From Elmis aenea (taxonomy: Eukaryota > Arthropoda > Insecta > Coleoptera > Elmidae), in contig OX393577.1 of NCBI GenBank assembly GCA_947652605.1, positions 56,754,108 through 56,818,107 on the forward strand: a stretch of DNA of 64,000 nt. Reading direction: 5' to 3'. Shown here piece after piece: positions 11,292 through 22,609 of this stretch. The notes under the pieces are model-generated. The model saw only the letters and a list, made by a program, of their open reading frames with translations, did no database searches and had not been told where the DNA came from. A program made the position numbers and the translations under genes. Numbering within the stretch: position 1 is the first letter of the stretch; each line of letters starts with the position of its first letter.

Positions 11292-12238
11292 TTTTTTTTT
11301 GCAAAAGCTACAGCAACTGGCTTGCCTAATTATTACTGGGGCGATGACAATAACGCCGCCAATGAAAGTGTTTCTGAATTTACCTCCTCTTCACCTCGTG
11401 GTCAAATCACAAGCACTAAGAGAAAGGTATAGACTGAAAATTATCTCCAAAAAAGGGAGTCGTAGAAAAGGGCATTTAGCTATTCTCAACGAGATTGACA
11501 CGCATCTGACACTAAGTATGATCTCGGATAGATTAAACAGGACGCTAGCCATTGAGAAAAGCTTTGGAATCATAATTCCAACACGGGACCAATGGAAGCG
11601 TCAAGAAATAAAGCTAAATGGCCTCGTCTGGTACCCAGACGAATCCAAAACGCAAAATGGCACAGGCTGCGGAATGTGGGGAGCATCTCAACTGAGACTA
11701 AGCACATCCGTAAGCCTTGGACAGTGTGCAACCATATTTCAAACCGAAGTATACGCTATGCACTTATGTGCAAAAACACTATTAGAAAGAGAATATAATT
11801 ATGAAAGAGAATATAATTATGAAAGAATCTTCATAGTGTCCGACAGCCAAGCAGCGTTAAAAGCTTTTGGCTCATCGGAAATAAACTCAGCACTTGTTCT
11901 GAACTGCATCCGGACACTTAACGTCCTGGGAAGCAGGAATAATTTTAAGCTGGTATTGCGCCCAGGCACACTAATATACCAGATCATCTAGCCAACATTG
12001 GCAGCGAGACACCTTTTCACGTACTATGCCAGTGTGAAGGATTCACACCCTATTGGCGTAGACTTCTGGGGTTGGAAAAAGCCAACCAAGAAGAGTTAAG
12101 AAAAACCCCCTTAAAGAAAATCATGGAGTTTTTCAAAAACACAGGACTTCTTTAGGAGACTATCACCAGATGGTACAATAGACCAATAGGACGCAGTACA
12201 GAAACCCTAAAGGAGACCACCATCACGAAAATAATAAT
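11292..12238 (+). mobile_element. Degenerate LINE (non-LTR) 3' fragment
   Basis: The block between the two direct repeats encodes the C-terminal part of a LINE ORF2: a stretch just after the reverse transcriptase, an RNase H domain, and a C-terminal tail. It is truncated at the 5' end and has lost sequence between the RNase H domain and the tail. The direct repeats probably mark its insertion. Confidence 0.75.
11299..12155 (+). pseudogene. LINE ORF2 remnant: RNase H plus C-terminal tail
   Basis: An open frame to 11991 carries LQKLQQLACLIITGAM and LPPLHLVV, typical of the region after the reverse transcriptase in RNase H-bearing LINEs. The RNase H-like domain follows: WYPDESKT (usually Y-T-D-G-S-K, so the acidic residue is kept but the neighbours have changed), QTEVYAM, and SDSQAALKAF. 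An 18-bp in-frame duplication at about 11786-11821 gives EREYNY twice. After a break near 11991 a second piece reads ETPFHVLCQCEGF ... YWRRLLGLEKA, the family's Cys-containing C-terminus, and stops at about 12153. No reverse-transcriptase core remains. Confidence 0.76.
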
Positions 12239-12362
12239 AGAGAATTAAACGCTATATCCGAATCAACAAAAAATATGGAGTTACCATTAAAAACAAATGA
12301 TGATCTTGGATTGAGACTAATAAAAAAATTGTATTTCCAAAAAATAAAATCAACGTCTACGA
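12239..12362. repeat. Right 124-bp direct repeat flanking a LINE fragment
   Basis: This is a diverged copy of 11174-11291 in the same orientation, ending in the same CAACGTCTACGA word. It starts where LINE-like sequence ends. Confidence 0.78.
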
Positions 12363-13289
12363 GAATGTTGTCCAAAAAAATGTTTTGATTTTAATAAGGC
12401 TATTGCATTTTTTTGCTGAGCACTGTATTTCTTTCTAAAAAAAAGGTTAATTTTAACGTATTTTTCTTAATGAGATCTTGCATAAAAAAAACATTATTGC
12501 ATGTAATGTGGGACGCAGAGACAATTGCCGACCCGGACGCCCGCGGAGCTTGCACGACGATAAAATGAAAAATCGTTCTTTAACAAAATTTCAATCCAGT
12601 TAAACGCTCATACAAAAGTTCAAGGGCAATAAAATGGTTCTACCTGGCGCCGAAAATGTAACAAGCAATTTTCATTGTTGGTTAAACACAAAGAAAAATA
12701 TGTTTCACGTTAATCACGAACTACAAATTATGTGAAGTAGGAAATCGGTTAATTGTGTTTTAATGTCTCGTCAAACTTGATAAACATGACACTTAATAGT
12801 CCCCTCGGCTTAAATTGATTTAAATGTTTTTTTTTTTGTCGTTTTACTGCGGTGAAACAACCCTAAATTTTCCTGAATACTTTTTATTGGGACTATTATT
12901 GATGATCAAATTGCATGCATTATAACACGTGTTTTTATCTACGTTCCCCGTTCGTGACGTATTTGTTAGCTTGTTCTATTATTTATGTGGTTGCCTAAAT
13001 TACAGCCTTTAAGCAAATATTTTGACAGCTACGTCGATGTTATAATGATTTTTATATCAAACAGTTTTTAATCGACTCGATACGACATCGCTCACTTTTG
13101 TTTATTTTATTCTTCAACTGTTAACTACCAGCTTTTACCTAATTTGAATTTTAAACTAAGTCTTTCTAATAAGTGATGTCTGTTAAATGTTACTTTTGTT
13201 TAAGTATATGTTCAGAAATAGGGAAATGACGCAGAAACATTTAATAAACGTGTGGGCTCCGACGTTACTTTTTTGTTTTAACTTAAAGT
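12363..13289. other. No gene seen
   Basis: AT-rich non-coding sequence with homopolymer runs. I find no protein or RNA signal. Confidence 0.5.
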
Positions 13290-13790
13290 GGACTGTACTG
13301 TGACGCAGAAACCAAAACTAGTCCAAAGCGTTTATTATTGCGCCACCTAAAAACATCTGCGTATTTCAGCAACGTGGTTATAACCTGTCAATTCATTTAT
13401 ACCGAGCTTGGTGGCTGGTTGGTAAAACAACCTAACTTGTAATCGGGAGGTCCTGAGTTCGATTCCCAGGGCCGTCTGTCATTGTAGAGGTTTCAGGTGG
13501 TTTCCTCTACGGTTAAGGCAAATGCTGTGGCAGTACTTCCACCTATCCTTGCCCATCCTTGACTATCCACATCCCTACCCACTATCCTTGTACTTCTAAC
13601 GACTGAAGAGGGGATCAACCCCCCTATAGCAGTCTCCGCGCGAGCAGAAAAACACGTGACCTTTGATCTTTTTTGAATTCATTTATCGTTACTCAACGTT
13701 TTTAGAAAAGTCTAAATTTCAACCGCCATCCCCTCTCTTTGCGCATCTCGAGGGTCACTAAGTTAAAACTGCTATAATAGCACTGCATTG
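13290..13790. repeat. Diverged repeat shared with 49864-50369, split by a SINE
   Basis: CTGTGACGCAGAA, AAGCGTTTATTATTGCGCC, CCTAAAAACAT and GGTTATAACCT before the SINE, and AACGTTTTTAGAAA and CTCTTTGCGCAT after it, all occur in the same order at 49885-50340. The two copies therefore descend from one element. This copy was broken by the SINE at 13401-13675. Confidence 0.68.
13401..13675 (+). mobile_element. tRNA-derived SINE, copy 2
   Basis: The tRNA-like head has an A-box-like TGGCTGGTTGG at 13412-13422 and a B-box-like AGTTCGATTCC at 13456-13466. The family body follows. Perfect 11-bp target duplications, AATTCATTTAT, lie at 13390-13400 and 13676-13686. The sequence is very close to copy 1 at 3902-4174 over the whole length. 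Confidence 0.9.
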
Positions 13791-14267
13791 ACAACTTTGG
13801 CGGCTTGCAATGGAGGGGCTGTAGCTGATCAAAATTTCTACTATGAGCTGGTATTAAAAATGACATACCTACCAGTAAAACTTGAAACTAAAATATGCTT
13901 GCTGTATAAAACTGTTTATTAAATTTCATATAATCTGTTTATTTAAATATTCGCCCTTTTTAATTTTTTTATCGACAACTCTTTTATTGTAATTAGTTAT
14001 TCCTATTCTCAATTAAAAATGGTCCCAAATTTTTAATTTTAATGTTCTCGTTCAGAGTTAACCCAAAAAAATTTCTCCTCGTAAATATTGAACAGAATTA
14101 TTGTTGTTTTTATTTTTATGCATTTTTGTCCATTTACACAAAAAGTGTCAACAATATTTTTAAAAAATAATAAAAAATTTAACACTAGGAATAATAACAT
14201 TATTAGCTTGCACTTTCGTAGCCGTCAGTTTAACTTGGGTAACAATTATTGCAGCCCGAATAGAATG
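13791..14267. other. No gene seen
   Basis: AT-rich sequence without coding or structural signal, up to the MITE. Confidence 0.45.
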
Positions 14268-14269
14268 TA

Positions 14270-14874
14270 CAGGGTGTTTGGTAAAAAATGCGAAAAACTT
14301 TTTCCTTAGACGTCACCTTTCGGAGCTACACCCCCCTAACGGGGAGCTGTAAAATTAGGCTCTTATTTTATTTATCAAACTTGCATGAATGTAGGAGAAT
14401 CATATTTGGTAGATGTTTTATATTTATTAAAAGGTTTTCCATAGTAATATTTTTAATCATTTCTCACCTTCACAGGTGCTGAAAAGTATGACCTTTGTTG
14501 GTTTTTTCATCAGAAGTTTTTGGTGGGTTGCAATTTTGCAATTAAAAATAACGTTTTCAAAGCTTGATTTATTTAGAAACTTGTTTTATTATGTAGTTTT
14601 TTTCGTAAAACCTACAATTTTTGGGTAAAAAATTAAATAAGTAAACATGAACCATCAAATATTTCAATATAAAACTATTCATTTTGGTGGTTACCTTGGT
14701 TTGTTTATGTTCATATTGGGTAGAATTGTCGGATGTAATTCATTTTGACGTTTACGCGGTGTAACTCCGAAAGGAGACGCCTTAGGAAATAATATTATAT
14801 GAAAGATCCCCCCTTAATTTTCGATAAGGAATCACCTCCCGATTTTTTTTTTGCATTTTTTACAAAACATCCTG
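14270..14874. mobile_element. MITE family A, near-complete copy
   Basis: A 605-bp non-coding element with ends CAGGGTGTTTGGTAAAAAAT and ATTTTTTACAAAACATCCTG, flanked by TA. Inner inverted blocks (CCTTAGACGTCACC... and ...GGAGACGCCTTAGG) extend the terminal repeats. The left end lacks about 60 bp that the right end has (GGTGATTCCTTATCGAAAATT). Other copies of the family are at 39683, 43105, 45290 and 52015. Confidence 0.8.
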
Positions 14875-14876
14875 TA

Positions 14877-16613
14877 TATCACGCGTCACCCCCACACCAT
14901 GTATGCTCGCCACTTTGTTATACAGTATGATAGCGCTGTGGGCTGCGGAAAATGCAGCCCGCGCATTGCTTTTCTAAGACAGCCATTGTTATAAAAGTAA
15001 ACTAAAGAATATAGCTGCAATACAAACGACAAAATAATGTTTTTTTAGTTATAATGTAAGCAAGTTTAAAGAATATGCACAATTTCATTTAAATCTGGAG
15101 GGGCTGTTTTTTGTGAATTAGATTTTTATCACGTTCAATACAGTATAATTATTTGACCTTTAAACACTCTCTGTCGAATGTGTGATTTGAAATGAACTGT
15201 TTTCGTTATAAGAATATGTCGATATCTTCCTGCTTTCGAAAGAGATAATTTAGTGCTGCTTATGCAGTATTTAAATCGACGCAAACCATGTGTTGCTCAT
15301 GCTTCTTACTATTGATCGAAGACTAGTGTAAATGGTTTTATTTAAAGTGCAAACTGGGATCTTAAAATAATTTGAAACCAATTGCTGAAAACTAGATTAA
15401 AGAAGGTTGTAATAACCCAGATTCTACCAACTGTTGACTTTTTGTAGCTGTTGGCATGGTAAGATCTTATATGTGGAACGTTTCGCATTAGACAGGCGTA
15501 ACTTAATCGTTTTAAACTTTTAAACATCTTTACAACCACTGGGATGGACCGTACTGTACATTGGGGAAGAGTACTTATTCTCTTGATGTTATTTTAATTT
15601 TAAATTATATTCCGTGATCGTTTTAGCAAGGTAGTTGGACCTTCAAACGTTGTTTTATGTAGTACACAGGTCTAGAGCAATTATCACACATTAAGAAATA
15701 AAACTTTAACCATAAACTGCTTTATTTCTCAACCGGCTTTACTTTTCTTGGTAGTTGTTTGTCAGTTACCTAAGCCCGACTGTCCTAAGATTTTGGTCCA
15801 TATGTTCCTCTTTAATAATTGTACTTTTATCCTTGTTCTTCATTCTCATAAGCACTATTATACGAGTAGCGTTTTCTAGTCATAATGTACAAATCTATCG
15901 ACAAATCGTTAGTTGATAGACAAAACCCAAGCATTGACGTCCATCCCAAGTGATAACCAAACTTTTTTAACGTTAGTTTTAGTGAAGTTGAAATCGTCAT
16001 AAAATGGCGCTTTGAAAGTGTTACAAGTTTTAGTAAGTAAATGATGCGTCAGTGTTTGTTGCATATTATTCATTTAAAAATTGAAGAAAATAACATTGAG
16101 GTAAAATAAAATTATTCTATTCCAGGCGTCACACCACACCACAACAATAAGTGTCATCACATCTGTCAATGTTTAGTTTGGCATAATAATTGGTTATTAA
16201 TTAACTAGCACGTAACCCGTCCTAGGACGGGAATATTGTATATCTTAAATTTATAAACTATTACTTTTTATAATACCGCGAGCCTCAGGTTAGACACTGT
16301 TATGTTACCCGTGAGTAAAAATTTACGGTTCATTAGACACAACTCAGTCGGTCAAATGAACCTGTAGTAGTTTACTGCGTTACTATATTCATGCGTTATA
16401 GAGTCACAGAATCACTGACAGGCTGGATTGTTATATAAATTTCGATTTCGACAATTCAATTTTTTTTGCGAGAAATATTGGCAATTTTATTGTATAATGT
16501 GCCTCTTGAATACGTCAAAATAACTGGTTAGGGCATGGCGATCTCCGTCTCATTATGAGTATCTTAAGGTTTTTAGAGGTGAATAGAGAGAGATAAGGTT
16601 TGGTGAAATAAGT
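14877..16613. other. No gene seen
   Basis: No domain, RNA gene or element end was recognised. A short perfect hairpin (CCCGTCCTAGGACGGG) occurs near 16218. Confidence 0.5.
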
Positions 16614-16852
16614 CTAACCTTTGGATTACCAGGTGACATTTTGTAACACAGAAGACCATGTGGGGTCATTTACTGACCGAACTTGTAAAATTCTTAATTA
16701 ATTAACTATATAAAAAAAAACACATTTATTAATCCATTAGAAAATACTTTACAATAATAATAAACGATTGAAAATAAATATTATTGCAAAAAAAAACAAC
16801 AAGACATTGAGTAACGTTAGTCAGTGTTACATTTACAATTATTGAATATTAT

Positions 16853-16929
16853 TGTTTTTACTACAGTGATGTGGTTATTACACACAAATCGATTACAATT
16901 AGAGCATTTTTTGGTAGTTTTTTTACCTT
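16853..16929 (-). pseudogene. piggyBac transposase C-terminal Cys-rich relic
   Basis: Minus-strand translation reads KKTTKKCSNCNRFVCNNH, the C..C....C..H signature at the very C-terminus of piggyBac transposases. Nothing else of the protein is recognisable around it. Confidence 0.66.
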
Positions 16930-17219
16930 TCTGATTCTAATTGTAATCTGGTAGTGGCAAAAAATGCATCCAATAGCATTTAAAAAATGGTAACGTTAAC
17001 GACCACATGGGGTAAATTAGTGACCCCAATCCAAAGATTATTTTTTAAAAGGATAGTTTTAATTTATTTTTTTTTGTATAAAACAAAATTATACAATGTC
17101 AAATAGTGTAAAACTCTGCTAGAAAAATAGTGGAAGGACAAAAAAATTTACCCTTCTGAATATTCACAAAAAAACGACGTTTGGGTCGTTTTGATCCCCC
17201 ACCTGGTCATTCGAAGGTT

Positions 17220-17468
17220 TTTTTTTTTTACTGATTTATTTTACTTCGGCATGTTTTTGCTGCTATGGCCAATCACCGAAGTGGAAGAGAAGGGAACTAG
17301 GATTAGGTGAGTAAGGGTAGAGGGTAGGTGGAAGTACTGTCACAGCATTCGCCTATAGTAGGTAGGGGAAACCACCTGAAACCCCTACGATGACAGACGG
17401 CCGCGGGATTCGAACCCACGCCTCCCGACTTTACTCGCTAGGTTGCATACCAACCGGCCACCGAGCTC
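17220..17468 (-). mobile_element. tRNA-derived SINE, copy 3
   Basis: On the minus strand it has the A-box-like TGGCCGGTTGG and a canonical B box, GGTTCGAATCC, then the shared GGTTTCAGGTGGTTTCCCCT body. It is diverged from copies 1 and 2 and has a different 3' part, so it may be a subfamily. The duplicated target, GGTCATTCGAAGGTT against GGTCATCCGAAGGTT (17205-17219 and 17469-17483), has one mismatch. Confidence 0.85.
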
Positions 17469-17485
17469 GGTCATCCGAAGGTTAA

Positions 17486-18120
17486 GGTTGGTCTATGAGT
17501 GGACGGCAAACGCAAGATAACTTATACCGAAAAAACATAAGGTTTTTGCAGCTGTCAGAAAAAACTTCGGAATTTTAGAGGGTGATGTCAAAAAATTATC
17601 AGGTATTTGATTTGATAAAAAGCTCACTTAATAAAATAAAAACTTGTTAGTGCAGAAGAAACAGGAACTACAACGTATTGGCTATCTTTGTATGAAAACG
17701 TCGGAACGCAAAAGTCTTAAGATTTTAGTGTTTAATAAATAGTTTTAAATGTACAACTAAATTAACGGAACCATAACAGACGTTTCTTATAAAAGGTGTT
17801 TGCATTTGAGCAAAAAACAACGTTTATATGTAATTTCTGATTGTACTGAAGGGAGATGTTAAGAAAAGATTTAGTCATCGTTTTGTTTATTCTAGCAATT
17901 TGGTTAAATTAACGTTGTATTGTTTTCTAGGTTCCATGTTTTTCAACGCCGTGTTATCTTAAAAGTAATTTGCATTTTACCGACTATCGTGTTTCCCCTA
18001 GGAAAATAATGCAAATATTTTCGGTACAAATATTTTTCAACTGCAGTTGGATAGTTATTTGATCTTTTGTGTTACTAAACAGTGCAGTTTTATGCTATTT
18101 GTTTTGTATTTTTCTTTATT
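17486..18120. other. No gene seen
   Basis: AT-rich non-coding sequence. Confidence 0.45.
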
Positions 18121-18232
18121 TACAGGGTGGTTCACTTTTTTGTAGCAGGACTTTAACCGTCGATACAAAAATTTACTTAAAAACGAACATTCCATATCAA
18201 CGTGAGTCCTTTAATGCTTCAATTTTTATATA

Positions 18233-19033
18233 CAGGATAATTTTTAACCGTTCTCTAACCAGTAGATATATTTAAACCAAATTTGGTATACAGCACCACT
18301 TTACATGTTACCACATTCAGTAAGAATGCCAAGCCACACAAGCAACCAGTGGCAGAGTTGTGGGGGTTCAGTTTCAATAAAGTTTATAAAAAACTAGTAT
18401 GGCCCTGTTTTATTCTAAACAAAAAGTGTCTCCTGACTTTTCTTCGTATCTACCACCGTTTGGCGCGGAATTTGATTTATTTCACTATTCTCGCGAAACA
18501 TTAGCGCATAAGGTCGATCTAAATATATCGCGAAAAGCAGAGAATTGTAAGTTGCAGAGTAAATGCTCAAAACGTGGATCATTAATCGTTAATTTAGCGA
18601 CACTTCTTCCCTCATTATTAGAATGTTCGGTTATTAAAAACTGCAAAAATCGGTGATTACTTCTTTATTTCGAATATTAGCGATATTTTTAGATCGAATT
18701 TATGAGATAGATAATAAAATAAATCAAATTCCGCGCCAAACGGTGATAGATACGAAGAAAAGTCAAGAGAAACTTTTTGTTTAGAATAAAATGCTTTGCC
18801 CAAAAACCACTTCGAGTTTGATTTTAAACAGGGCCGTACTAGTTTTTTATAAAGTTTATTGAAACTGAACCCCCACAACTCCGCAACTGGTTGCTTGTGA
18901 GGCTTGACATTCTCACCGAATGTGGTAACCTGTAAGGTGGTGCTGTAGGTATACCAAATTTGGTTTAAATATATCTACTGGTTGGGAAACGGTTAAAAAT
19001 TATCGATATTTTTTAGAAAATTCCAACACCCTG
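18233..19033. mobile_element. Palindromic MITE, CAGGATAATTTTTAACC ends
   Basis: An 801-bp inverted repeat. CCAAATTTGGTATACAGCACC and TTGTGGGGGTTCAGTTTCAA on the left return inverted on the right near 18965 and 18870. The arms run to a short AT-rich centre near 18600. It is flanked by TA and directly adjoins the next palindrome. The open frames of 73-85 residues in its arms are mirror images and show no domain. Confidence 0.78.
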
Positions 19034-19035
19034 TA

Positions 19036-20285
19036 CAGGGTGGTCCAAATTCTTTGGGATTGCATGGGTATCTCGGTTAATATTTAAGATAGAGAAACGG
19101 TTAAATTACCAAAAATGTGCAGTTTTTTGAGACAAACTCAGAACCGTTTTCAATAATATTCTATCACTTCCGGTTTTCGAGTTATCGAATAAAAAGTGTT
19201 TTTTTGTCATATTAATAATGTGTCATATCTCCGTTTTTGTTTTAAATATCAAAAATATTTAATAAGATTATTTTTGTATAATTAATATGTTTAATTTGAT
19301 TATGCTAAAAAGAAAAAATACGCTCGCCGTTAAAAAGTTATGACACAAATTTACCTTTTTTTAAATAGAAACGATAGTTGGCTATGACCTATTTAAATTC
19401 CTTATTTTTTCTCATTCCAAATATATAAGGGTCGATGTATTTATTTTTAATAATACGCAAGTTATGAAGGTTTTTTAGGTTTTTTAGGTTTTTTAGGTTT
19501 TTTAGTTTTTTTTTTCTAAGAAAATCATAGTAGGCTATGAAAACAAAAACCAAACAAGGTGTAAAACCTTACAAAACTCATGTGGTACAAGTTACCAAGG
19601 TTTTTTAATTTGTTGTGGAGATAAACATTGTAAATATTTGAAAATAAGAAAACAACGATATAGTCGGTATCAGCAGTAATGTAGGATATTGTTGTTTATC
19701 TTATGTTCAAAAAATTTCGTATTTATCTCAATAACAAATTAAAAAACCTTGGTAACTTGTACCACATGAGTTTTATAAGGTTTTACACCTTGTTTATGTT
19801 TTGTTTTCACAGCCTACTATGATTTTCTTTAAAAAAAAAACTAAAAAACCTTTATAACTTGCGTATTGTTGAAAATAAATACATCAACCCTTATATATTT
19901 GAAATGAAAAAAAATGAGGAATTTAAATAGGTCATAGCCCACTATCGTTTCCATTTAAAAAAAGGTAAGTTTGTGTCATAACTTTTTAACGGTGAGGGTA
20001 AATTTTTTTTTTATATATATAATCAAATTAAACATAAAAATATCCAAAAATAATCGTAATAAATATTTTTGATATTTACAACAATAACGGAGATATGACA
20101 CATTATTAATATGACAAAAAAACACTTTTTATTCGATAACTTGAAAACCGGAAATGATAGAATATTTTTGAAAACGGTTCTAAGTTTGTCTCAAAAAACT
20201 GCACATTTTTGGTTTGTTAACCGTTTCTCTATCTTAAATATTAACCGAGATACCCATGCAATCCCATCGAATTTGGACCACCCTG
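19036..20285. mobile_element. Palindromic MITE, CAGGGTGGTCCAAATT ends
   Basis: A 1250-bp inverted repeat: the left arm (GGATTGCATGGGTATCTCGG) and right arm (CCGAGATACCCATGCAATCC) are perfect inverted copies there. The arms carry matching inner blocks down to about 19600 and 19740. TA flanks it on both sides. It belongs to the same family as the compact 220-bp MITE at 5400-5619. Confidence 0.82.
19465..19506. repeat. AGGTTTTTT microsatellite
   Basis: About four tandem units of AGGTTTTTT lie in the left arm of the palindrome. The mirrored position in the right arm (about 19840) holds only one unit, so the array expanded after the palindrome formed. Confidence 0.75.
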
Positions 20286-20397
20286 TATATTTAAAATGAA
20301 GCATGAAAAGACCCACGTTGATATGAAATATTCGCTTATATATAAATTTTTGTATCGACTGTTAAAGTCCTGCTACAAAAAAGTGGACCACGCTCTA

Positions 20398-21466
20398 TAG
20401 TATTTAATTTACATGTACTTAATATGTAATGTTGAATATTATACGTATTATGCGCCAAAGAGCTCGTTGTAAGGTCCGAGTTGTAATTTTGTCTTTTAAA
20501 TTCCACTTTAAACATTACAATAATTAAATCATATTTGGCCAATTATCGTTCAGATGGTATAAAATGCTATTGTACGCAAAAATTATAGAGCAAATAAATC
20601 CAAATTACGTCTCTTTTTACAAGTAGTTACTTTCATATTTGATAAAGGAATTTTTTCAAGATAAAAGAATAGTGGATTTTTATTAAAACTTGCATATTTT
20701 CCAAGACGTAATCAGAGACAATATTATTGAAAAATATGGGGTAATACAGGTAAATATAGCTTTATTGTATCGGAATATATTTCATCACGTTTCAAACTGT
20801 TCTCTGATCAGACTATTAGGTACGTTGAATTTCTTAAACTTGTTAACCAACGAGATCATAAAATTGGACCGCAGTCATCATTTAAATTACAAATTCTTGA
20901 TTTGCAAGCTCGTTAAAAACTGCAAGCTCTCACCGGATTTGTCAAACTAATTTGTATTATTCGGATATTATCCTCAAACGCTGTCAAGCCTTTCGCCATA
21001 AATATTAAATTAAGTTTTTTGCTTACGACAATTAAAATTTTGCATTCATTGTAAGCGGATAAGCGCAATTGTTCTGCAATATTTAAATCATATTACTTGT
21101 GATTTCGTTAAATTGTTAGTCGGTGCAAAGATAAAACGGAATTATGCTTTTTTTTAATACAAAGACAAATATAGAAAATAGTGGTGAAATAAATAGAGCG
21201 TAAATTTATCGTTTGAAGTTTTTTATGTTTCTAGCTCAGAGGCTTTTAAACTTTATTAGTTTTGCGTTCTTGTCAACTATTTTTATGAAGGATTTGCAGA
21301 ATAAAAGAAATGAACGTACATTTAAAAAGAGTCTGCGGGGGCTGTAACGATGAATATTCAAGACTTGCGATAGTAAAAAATGCGAAAATTATAGAAGCAT
21401 AGCACTTCCAAGTGTAGCAGTAAAATTATATGAAAGAATTTTAGAGGTTGGGCGAAGAAAATCTTT
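20398..21466. other. No gene seen
   Basis: AT-rich non-coding sequence. The 86-residue open frame at 20690-20950 has no recognisable domain. Confidence 0.45.
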
Positions 21467-21470
21467 TTAA

Positions 21471-22457
21471 CCCTTTCACTGCGGGAACCGTATTATTTCG
21501 CATTTAATTTTAGTGGCTCATGTGCGGGAACCGGAATATTACGCGGGCGTGTTTTAAGCACTTTTTGAAGCGACAGATCACTTCTGTGCCTCATATTCTA
21601 CGTAATAGCTCGATATATGTGTATCACTTTTTAGCCGCAGACTGCGGGAACCGTAAAATTCCGCGCTGTTTATTTAGACTGGATTTTTCAGAGCGCACGC
21701 CAAGTATACGTCGTACGTACAGGTTACTTGTTCATTGGACAAATCTGTTTGCATTATATAAAAGTGTGAATAAATACCTGCATATTCGGATGTGGTGACG
21801 AACAATACCAGTTGAATTTTATAATCTAAACTGGGTAAACTCTTAGAAAAGTTAATTAGTGTTAATCCACATAATCCAGGGCGGAATTTACAGTTAGAAT
21901 ATGTTTGCATTTGTATCAAAGTATGCGTAAATACCTGAACGAAAATGCCACTTTTCCTTTTCGACTTATTGAAAGGCATTTTCCATCAATATATCCAACA
22001 AATGAAAAAAATATTCCATCTTAAAGGTGCATTATACGTACACTAAGCGAAGCGTTCGAAAAGACCTGCAAAAATTGTGATGTTAAACTTTGCGTGGTGC
22101 CTTGTTTTGAAAAATACCATTCTCAAAAACGATTTTAGTTCTTAAAAACTAATTTTTTTTTTACAAATATTTGCATTATGCATAATTTTATTTTAGTTAT
22201 TATTATTTTTTGGTTTGCCCTAACATCATTTGTATAGTTTATTTATGTAATTCTTTGTGTGCAAACAAAAATTTAAAAATAAATTTATAAAATTGTTATC
22301 TATTTTTTTTTTACGTCGAACCTATACTCTGACTGCGGGAACCGTATTAATACGCAAGGTGCAGGGATCTGACTGCTGGAACCGTAATAATCCGCATAAC
22401 CTGTCGAACGCCGCACAGCGGACACGACTTGTAGAAACGAGTGCCGCAGCGAAAGGG
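21471..22457 (+). mobile_element. piggyBac-like element, internally deleted
   Basis: It is bounded by TTAA at 21467-21470 and 22458-22461, with inverted ends CCCTTTCACTGC and GCAGCGAAAGGG. A CTGCGGGAACCGTATTA-type motif recurs at about 21478, 21520, 21647, 22332 and 22372, at both ends. These are good candidates for subterminal transposase-binding sites. A C-terminal transposase remnant lies on the plus strand. It is 987 bp long. Confidence 0.83.
21962..22138 (+). pseudogene. piggyBac transposase C-terminal relic
   Basis: The frame reads RLIERHFPSIYPTNEK, then after one in-frame stop FEKTCKNCDVKLC, VVPCFEKYHS and a terminal stop. The CKNCDVKLC...PCFEKYH pattern is the conserved end of piggyBac transposases. 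The first half of the zinc domain is degraded and the catalytic core is missing. Confidence 0.78.
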
Positions 22458-22557
22458 TTAAAGAAATTGGAAGAGGCACAAAGCGGCATTAAACGGGATA
22501 GAAGCAAGCAGAACCGGATTGTTACGTTGTCAGTTAAGTGAAAAAACAATGGAACAT

Positions 22558-22609
22558 TAAAAAATGCTGTCCTTGTGTTTTGGTGATTTGACTAAAGCTT
22601 TTAATAGAG
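22558..22609 (+). pseudogene. LINE reverse-transcriptase relic, motif A piece
   Basis: Just before the LTR element the frame reads LCFGDLTKAFNR, matching motif A of LINE reverse transcriptases (usually F.DLTKAFD), with the catalytic Asp kept. The LTR retrotransposon inserted immediately after it. Downstream parts of the same relic resume at 31827 and 33190. Motifs B and C are missing, so the LINE copy had an internal deletion before the LTR element arrived. Confidence 0.7.

Larger units (their letters stand above)
16618..17481 (-). mobile_element. piggyBac-like relic, split by a SINE
   Basis: The left end CCTTTGGATTACCAGGTGA (after CTAA, a decayed TTAA, at 16614-16617) is the inverted counterpart of the right end CACCTGGTCAT...CGAAGG, which runs into TTAA at 17482-17485. 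A minus-strand Cys-rich transposase remnant lies inside. A SINE at 17220-17468 has inserted just inside the right end and duplicated it. Confidence 0.72.
18123..20395. mobile_element. Outer MITE holding two inserted palindromes
   Basis: The left arm at 18123-18230 (CAGGGTGGTTCACTTTTTTG, AGGACTTTAACCGTCGATAC) is matched by the reverse complement of 20288-20395. TA flanks it at 18121-18122 and 20396-20397. The original element was about 216 bp. Two other TA-flanked palindromes now sit in its centre. Confidence 0.78.

Noticed and set aside
11260..11298. ATG at 11260 as the start of the LINE-derived frame
   Set aside because: These codons lie in the flanking direct repeat; LINE similarity begins only after it.
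13401..13470. A genuine tRNA gene
   Set aside because: The A and B boxes are present, but the sequence is the head of a SINE with a non-tRNA body and target duplications.
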